Assembly (NCBI GenBank): GCA_038214135.1
Contig: JBBQSD010000195.1
Coordinates: forward strand, 1 to 8,612
DNA from: JANLSE01 sp038214135
Lineage (GTDB): Bacteria; Chloroflexota; Chloroflexia; Chloroflexales; Roseiflexaceae
Direction of reading: 5' to 3'
DNA: 8,612 nucleotides
Both the position numbers and the translations under genes were made by a program. Numbering within the stretch: position 1 is the first letter of the stretch; each line of letters begins with the position of its first letter. The notes beneath the pieces are model-generated. The model saw only the letters and a program-made list of their open reading frames with translations, made no database searches and was not told where the DNA came from. Positions 5,549 to 8,612 of this stretch are shown here, piece after piece.

Positions 5549-5847
5549 ACACGCGGGATCGCATCAGTCAGCAGCGGAGCTTCTGTCAGGACACTGCACG
5601 CATGCATTGGAGCAGGCGAGACGCCATCGCACTGCTCCAGCAGCCGACGCCGTGCATTCAGGCGTGCAACAAGCTGTTCATGGGATTCATCCGGATGACA
5701 GCACCGCAAGTCTGCAAGGGCCAGCACATTGGCCGCCGCATAGAGATCGCCCATGATTTCCATTTTGCGCCAGACCGGGAGGCTGCGCCAGAAAGCAATC
5801 AGGCGTTGCTCATCCGCATCGGTCATGTCTTGGGAAAGAATCGCCAT
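5545..5847 (-). CDS. Small helical protein, unknown function
   Basis: This 100-residue protein is helical over residues 8-70: MTDADEQRLIAFWRSLPVW, RKMEIMGDLYAAANVLALAD, HPDESHEQLVARLNARRR. I recall a recurring type of small protein in Chloroflexota and cyanobacteria with the same order (W-rich helix, then a helix ending in LALAxLR, then HPxxSxEELxxRL), often followed by a nucleotidyltransferase-like gene; this is memory, not a search. Here the last 30 residues (from EQCDGVSPAP) depart from that pattern, and no nucleotidyltransferase follows, suggesting loss of a partner. The ATG at 5847-5845 has AAGGAGG with 6-nt spacing, one of the strongest sites in the window; the frame's earlier ATG has none. 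It shares an xDADxxxLIxxW motif with the 75-residue radC-linked protein. Confidence 0.7.
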   Translation of the reverse strand: MAILSQDMTDADEQRLIAFWRSLPVWRKMEIMGDLYAAANVLALADLRCCHPDESHEQLVARLNARRRLLEQCDGVSPAPMHACSVLTEAPLLTDAIPRV

Positions 5848-6042
5848 GGTCGTCCTCCTTCTGTCGTTGATTGTAGCGGCTTGTCCGGACAACGTCAACG
5901 CGCAATCGTAGGGCCATGCCTCCACATGCGCTCCCAGAGCACACGCCACACAAAGCATCACACCGCCTACACGGTCTCCCTCCCTGCACAGACACCGTCT
6001 CTGGAGGAAGGGAGATGACGGCTGCGATCCCCTGCGCGCGTG

Positions 6043-6450
6043 TCAGTCCTCCTCACGCTCGTACAACTCTTCGGGAATGTCTTCGACATAGCCGGGCACC
6101 AGATTCGTCTGTTGCACGCCACCCAGGAAGATGACATTCGTGGCATGAATCTCAGTGCGGCTACGGCGTTCACCGGTCTCACGGTCGATCCAGTGGCGGG
6201 TAGTCAAGCGCCCTTCGGCATAGATCCGGGTGCCAGCCCGAATATGCTGGGTGCATACCTCGGCGAGGCGATCCCAGACGACAATATGGTGCCGATCCGT
6301 GATCTCGATGCTGGTCTCGCCAGCGCGACGCTGGTTGAAATTCGTATAGACCGTGATGTTCGTGACCATGCGCCCATCGGTCGTCTGACGCAGTGGCGGT
6401 TGATGGCCAGCGCGTCCCATAATCTCTGCTCGTGCAAGAAAGCCTTCCAT
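6043..6450 (-). CDS. ssb: Single-stranded DNA-binding protein
   Basis: This 135-residue protein has a single OB fold of the bacterial SSB family. Residues 1-36 align to the usual start (GFLARAEIMGRAG, then DGRMVTNITVYTN). HIVVWDRLAEVC (55-66) and IYAEGRLTTRHW (76-87) are the family's signature strands, with Trp59 and Trp87 where base-stacking aromatics normally sit. The C-terminal part is very short: after the fold (about 110) only 25 residues remain, ending EDIPEELYEREED. This is acidic but lacks the classic DDDIPF-type tip that recruits partner proteins. The ATG at 6450-6448 has AGGAGG 6 nt upstream; in-frame ATGs upstream (6468, 6594) do not fit as well. It lies apart from the usual rpsF/rpsR context, so it is probably a second, accessory SSB. 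The next gene in the same direction starts 195 bp later. Confidence 0.92.
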   Translation of the reverse strand: MEGFLARAEIMGRAGHQPPLRQTTDGRMVTNITVYTNFNQRRAGETSIEITDRHHIVVWDRLAEVCTQHIRAGTRIYAEGRLTTRHWIDRETGERRSRTEIHATNVIFLGGVQQTNLVPGYVEDIPEELYEREED

Positions 6451-6636
6451 GCCGTGCCTCCTGTTCATATGGTCTTTCCAGCCATTCGCCGGACACCAAC
6501 ACAACGGCAGCGCGGTCAAGGCCGAGAGAGCGCAGCGTGCCTTGAGGGTGCTGCGAAGATTGCTACAGGACGGCGAGAAACACAGGATGGCCAAATCTCC
6601 GCCAGTGAACAGGAATCAAGCATTTTCCCCTTGGAG

Positions 6637-6666
6637 AATATACAATCACGAAAGGGTTTGGCTCAC
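6637..6666 (-). promoter_or_regulatory. Weak candidate promoter upstream of ssb
   Basis: On the minus strand GTGAGC (6666-6661), an 18-bp gap and TATATT (6642-6637, preceded by TG) could serve as -35 and -10. This would leave a leader of about 180 nt before the ssb start. The -35 match is poor, so a promoter closer to the gene is possible. Confidence 0.22.
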
Positions 6667-6719
6667 TTTTCGATAGCAGGCCTTGGACGCCCAATCGCAT
6701 ACTATGCGCGGGAGATGCT

Positions 6720-6941
6720 GTGCTCGGTTCAATCCCCACCATCGAGCCCATTCCGTATGATGATCAGCGGATGGGCCTTGTGCGGCATCGTGTAATCCGC
6801 TGCGTTGCCCGTGGCATTCCTCAACCTATGGCATGTCTCCAGCAGGCTATCTATGGCGGACAGCCCGATCGAGCCACGGTGGCGAATGCATCGCCAGGGA
6901 CAGTAGGAATTATTCATCATACCAGCGGCGAAATTGCGTAG
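6720..6941 (+). CDS. Possible small unknown protein (GTG start)
   Basis: A 73-residue frame starts at GTG 6720-6722 with GGGAG about 6 nt upstream and ends at TAG 6939-6941. It reads smoothly (PTIEPIPYDDQRMGLVRHRV, CLQQAIYGGQPDRATVANAS) without low-complexity artefacts, but I recognise no domain. A minus-strand frame of 149 codons (7178-6729) covers the same bases, so at most one is real. Third-position GC of the plus frame is only about half, lower than expected for neighbouring genes. Confidence 0.25.
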   Translation: MLGSIPTIEPIPYDDQRMGLVRHRVIRCVARGIPQPMACLQQAIYGGQPDRATVANASPGTVGIIHHTSGEIA

Positions 6942-7287
6942 CATCTCGCGCACCTCAAAATCTGGCTGGAAAGCGAATCGGCTCCCCCATAGATAGATTG
7001 ATAGCCTCATCTCTAGTACAGTACGCCAACTGGCCCCGATTCTCGGCATTGAGATAGACTGGTGGGCGTGCGTACGTTCCGTGTCACTGTATGGTTCGAC
7101 GGTTCCAATAGGACTGCGCCTAATATGTGCTGCATTCGGCTCGTTTGACCGCACGTTGATATCGATACACCGCGCCAAACCATGGTACTCTTTTTGTTGC
7201 TGCTATGCGATCACGATATATGCAATCGGACGATGGTCCTTATCTCACATAGCCCAACTCCTATTGCCATGCAGTACCGTATATCTA

Positions 7288-7317
7288 TTGTTGGGCACCT
7301 TCTGTTTCTGCTATACT
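7288..7317 (+). promoter_or_regulatory. Probable promoter of the SBBP-repeat gene
   Basis: TTGTTG (7288-7293) and TATACT (7312-7317) are separated by 18 bp within an AT-rich patch. Transcription would begin near 7324, leaving a leader of about 93 nt before the ATG at 7417. Confidence 0.45.
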
Positions 7318-7364
7318 CCACAGTATCTTAACGAAATCTTTACCGATCCTATCTGGTGCCGTCG

Positions 7365-7415
7365 ATGCGTTGCATGCCAGAACGCATGGAGGTTGCCTTG
7401 GTCATCAGAGGAACC
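7365..7415 (+). promoter_or_regulatory. Two leader hairpins before the SBBP-repeat gene, the second covering the ribosome binding site
   Basis: ATGCGTT (7365-7371) and AACGCAT (7381-7387) form a perfect 7-bp stem with a 9-nt loop. Next, GGTT-g-CCT (7391-7398) pairs with AGGAACC (7409-7415) in a 7-bp stem with one bulged G. The second stem contains the GAGGAA ribosome binding site (7408-7413) and ends one base before the ATG, so it could hold translation down. No riboswitch class is recognisable. Confidence 0.3.
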
Positions 7416-7416
7416 G

Positions 7417-8178
7417 ATGCATTTCTTCATGCAGTGGTCACATCGACACCGCGTTCGGGCTGTGTCCTGGGTCGTGGTGCTGGTGCTGTTCAGCCAATCC
7501 ACGCTGCTCCCTGTTGCCGCACGTCCCGCCTCGCCCGTTGCACATCCGCATGCGGTCGTGACGCAGCCGCTTGGCCCGGAGATAGCCCGCCGTTCGGTAT
7601 TGCCACCGACGCCGAATGTGACACCGGCGAGTTTGCCTGCCCATGCGGCACTCCAACCGACCGACTCGCGGTCTGGGCGGGCGACGATTCCGTTGATCTT
7701 TCTGCCGAACGCCGGCCAACGCGACCCAGCCGTGCGCTTTGAAGCGCTGGGCTTGGGTGGTCTGGTCGGGTTTGGCGATCAGCAGATTACGTTTACCGTG
7801 CCACAACCATCTGTCCCTACCGTGGATGCTCCCACGCTTGAGGCCGGGCGCGATCCCCAAGCCATCCTGGCCCAATGGCAGACCACCAACCTGGCTCCCA
7901 TCCCATCAAGCACCGTGACCCTCCAGTTTCTGGGGGCGAAACCCGCACCACTGCTGAACGGCACTGATCCGCAATTTGGTCGAGTCAACAGCTATCGTGG
8001 GGCATCATCGCGTGCCTGGCAGCGCGATCTGCCAACCTATGCTGGGCTACGCTATCAGGATCTCTACCCCGGCATTGATCTCGACTATGTTGGTTCGGGT
8101 GCGGCACTCAAAGGCACCTATACGATTGCACCCCAGCACGACCCGCGCCAGATTCGCTGGCACTATACCGGTGCCTAG
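7417..8178 (+). CDS. Secreted SBBP-repeat protein, N-terminal part (DUF7948-like), ended by in-frame TAG
   Basis: The frame from ATG 7417 gives 253 residues and then TAG (8176-8178). Residues 1-36 are a signal peptide: a basic start with HRHRVR, a hydrophobic core WVVVLVLFSQSTLLP and an Ala-x-Ala-like cut near VAARPA. A Pro/Ala-rich linker runs to about 88. From residue 90 the sequence (IPLIFLPNAGQRDPAVRFEA, GLVGFGDQQITFTVP, VTLQFLGA, GRVNSYRG, TYAGLRYQDLYPGIDLDYVG) is the domain that precedes SBBP beta-propeller repeats in many secreted Chloroflexota proteins. The domain is cut before its last strands; these follow in the same frame after the TAG (RVQIDPTTGDLQIVL). I chose ATG 7417 because of GAGGAA at 7408-7413 and the signal peptide; the open frame back to 7081 looks non-coding. 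Confidence 0.8.
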   Translation: MHFFMQWSHRHRVRAVSWVVVLVLFSQSTLLPVAARPASPVAHPHAVVTQPLGPEIARRSVLPPTPNVTPASLPAHAALQPTDSRSGRATIPLIFLPNAGQRDPAVRFEALGLGGLVGFGDQQITFTVPQPSVPTVDAPTLEAGRDPQAILAQWQTTNLAPIPSSTVTLQFLGAKPAPLLNGTDPQFGRVNSYRGASSRAWQRDLPTYAGLRYQDLYPGIDLDYVGSGAALKGTYTIAPQHDPRQIRWHYTGA

Positions 8179-8612
8179 CGCGTGCAGATTGATCCGACCA
8201 CCGGTGACTTACAGATTGTCCTCCCGCCACCATCCGACACGGCTGGCCGTGCCACTCCGGGCGCAGCGGCCATCACCTTGACCGAAGCTGCGCCCGTGGC
8301 CTGGCAAACACGTGGCGACCAGCAGGTACCTATTCCGGTGCGCTACACCCTTGCTGCTGATGGGAGTATCCAGTTCAGCGTTGGTGCCTATGATCCGACC
8401 CAGCCGCTGATCATCGACCCGACCATCCGCTATAGTTCGCTGCTGGACATGAACATTGTGCGCGGCATTGCCGTGGATGCGGCGGGCAATACCTATCTCG
8501 CGGGGAACAGTGGTAGCGATATGATCGTCCTGAAGCTCGATTCGACCGGGCAATTTCTGCTGTATGTGACGATCATTGGCGGCTCGACCAGCGAAGCGGC
8601 GCAAGCGATTGC
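8179..8612 (+). pseudogene. Continuation of the SBBP-repeat protein after the in-frame TAG (partial)
   Basis: The same frame stays open for 144 codons to the window edge. It first completes the DUF7948-like domain (RVQIDPTTGDLQIVL, PIPVRYTLAADGSIQFSVGA, PLIIDPTIRYSSLL). It then enters SBBP repeats (GIAVDAAGNTYLAGNSGSDM, VLKLDSTG, then IIGGSTSEAAQAIA), the beta-propeller repeat of PF06739. Codon use does not change across the TAG, and no ribosome binding site precedes any start just after it (the GTG at 8182 has none). This is therefore one gene with 7417-8178, interrupted by a single nonsense codon, most simply CAG to TAG. The real gene probably extends well beyond the window with more repeats. 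Confidence 0.75.

Larger units (their letters stand above)
6451..7287. other. Stretch without a firm gene between ssb and the SBBP-repeat gene
   Basis: Both strands carry medium-length open frames that overlap one another: plus 6720-6941 (listed separately) and minus 6729-7178. Neither has a recognisable domain. From about 7000 to 7340 the base composition is clearly more AT-rich than the flanks, and the plus frame open there from 7081 reads as hydrophobic, Cys-rich sequence of the kind AT-rich non-coding DNA gives. I saw no tRNA and no insertion-sequence ends. Confidence 0.35.

Noticed and set aside
5034..5756. Plus-strand open frame of 240 codons
   Set aside because: It runs antisense to the antitoxin and to the 100-residue gene, has no ribosome binding site and no recognisable domain; the minus-strand genes have strong starts.
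5976..6014. CTCCCT ... AGGGAG inverted repeat after ssb as a terminator
   Set aside because: The arms are only 6 bp with a long imperfect interior, and no T-run follows on the minus strand.
6728..6745. GGTTCAATCCCCACCA, resembling the T-arm and end of a tRNA or a CRISPR repeat fragment
   Set aside because: The flanking bases do not form the 5-bp T-stem, no other tRNA arms lie upstream, and there is no second copy.
6040..6795. Plus-strand open frame of 251 codons
   Set aside because: Its first half is the exact antisense of ssb, which is a confident family match.
7081..7416. Longer start for the SBBP-repeat protein
   Set aside because: The extension is AT-rich, Cys-rich and hydrophobic without pattern, overlaps the likely promoter, and would bury the signal peptide that starts at 7417.

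Overview
The window looks like chromosomal DNA of a moderately GC-rich bacterium, most likely a filamentous member of the Chloroflexota (Chloroflexus/Roseiflexus-like). The evidence is indirect: an SBBP-repeat secreted protein with a DUF7948-like front domain, a UPF0175/PIN pair, small helical proteins of a kind I associate with that phylum, and 7-bp intergenic tandem repeats. No ribosomal or marker gene is present, so the assignment is inference. I see no rRNA, tRNA or CRISPR array.

Left part (1-2411): the tail of an unrecognised plus-strand gene ends stop-to-stop against a minus-strand GlxA-type AraC regulator (210-1160). Across a 220-bp divergent spacer lies a plus-strand unit of a DJ-1/PfpI protein (1381-2040) and a small predicted beta-rich protein (2100-2411). 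The spacer holds TATACT -10 boxes facing both ways and a perfect 8+2+8 palindrome next to the DJ-1 -35 region. This suggests a regulator controlling a neighbouring enzyme from its own superfamily.

Middle part (2610-6450): all convincing genes are on the minus strand. In transcription order they are a single-stranded-DNA-binding protein, an unrecognised 100-residue helical protein with a very strong ribosome binding site, a scarred stretch, a UPF0175 antitoxin/PIN toxin pair with its own promoter and a clear rho-independent terminator, a 716-bp weakly coding stretch (7-bp tandem repeats and a possible broken membrane peptide), a 75-residue helical protein, and radC. The last two are coupled by a 1-base stop/start overlap. 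DNA-handling functions next to a toxin-antitoxin pair give this stretch the look of an accessory island, but I see no integrase, transposase or attachment sites.

Right part (6451-8612): about 960 bp without a firm gene, then a plus-strand secreted SBBP-repeat protein starting at 7417. Its frame is interrupted by an in-frame TAG at 8176, after which the same frame stays open with recognisable SBBP repeats to the end of the window. It is either a nonsense-mutated pseudogene, a sequencing error or a readthrough case.

The observations most worth following are the amber codon, the GlxA/DJ-1/beta-protein module with its palindrome, the coupled 75-residue protein plus radC, and the small proteins sharing a DADxxxLIxxW motif.
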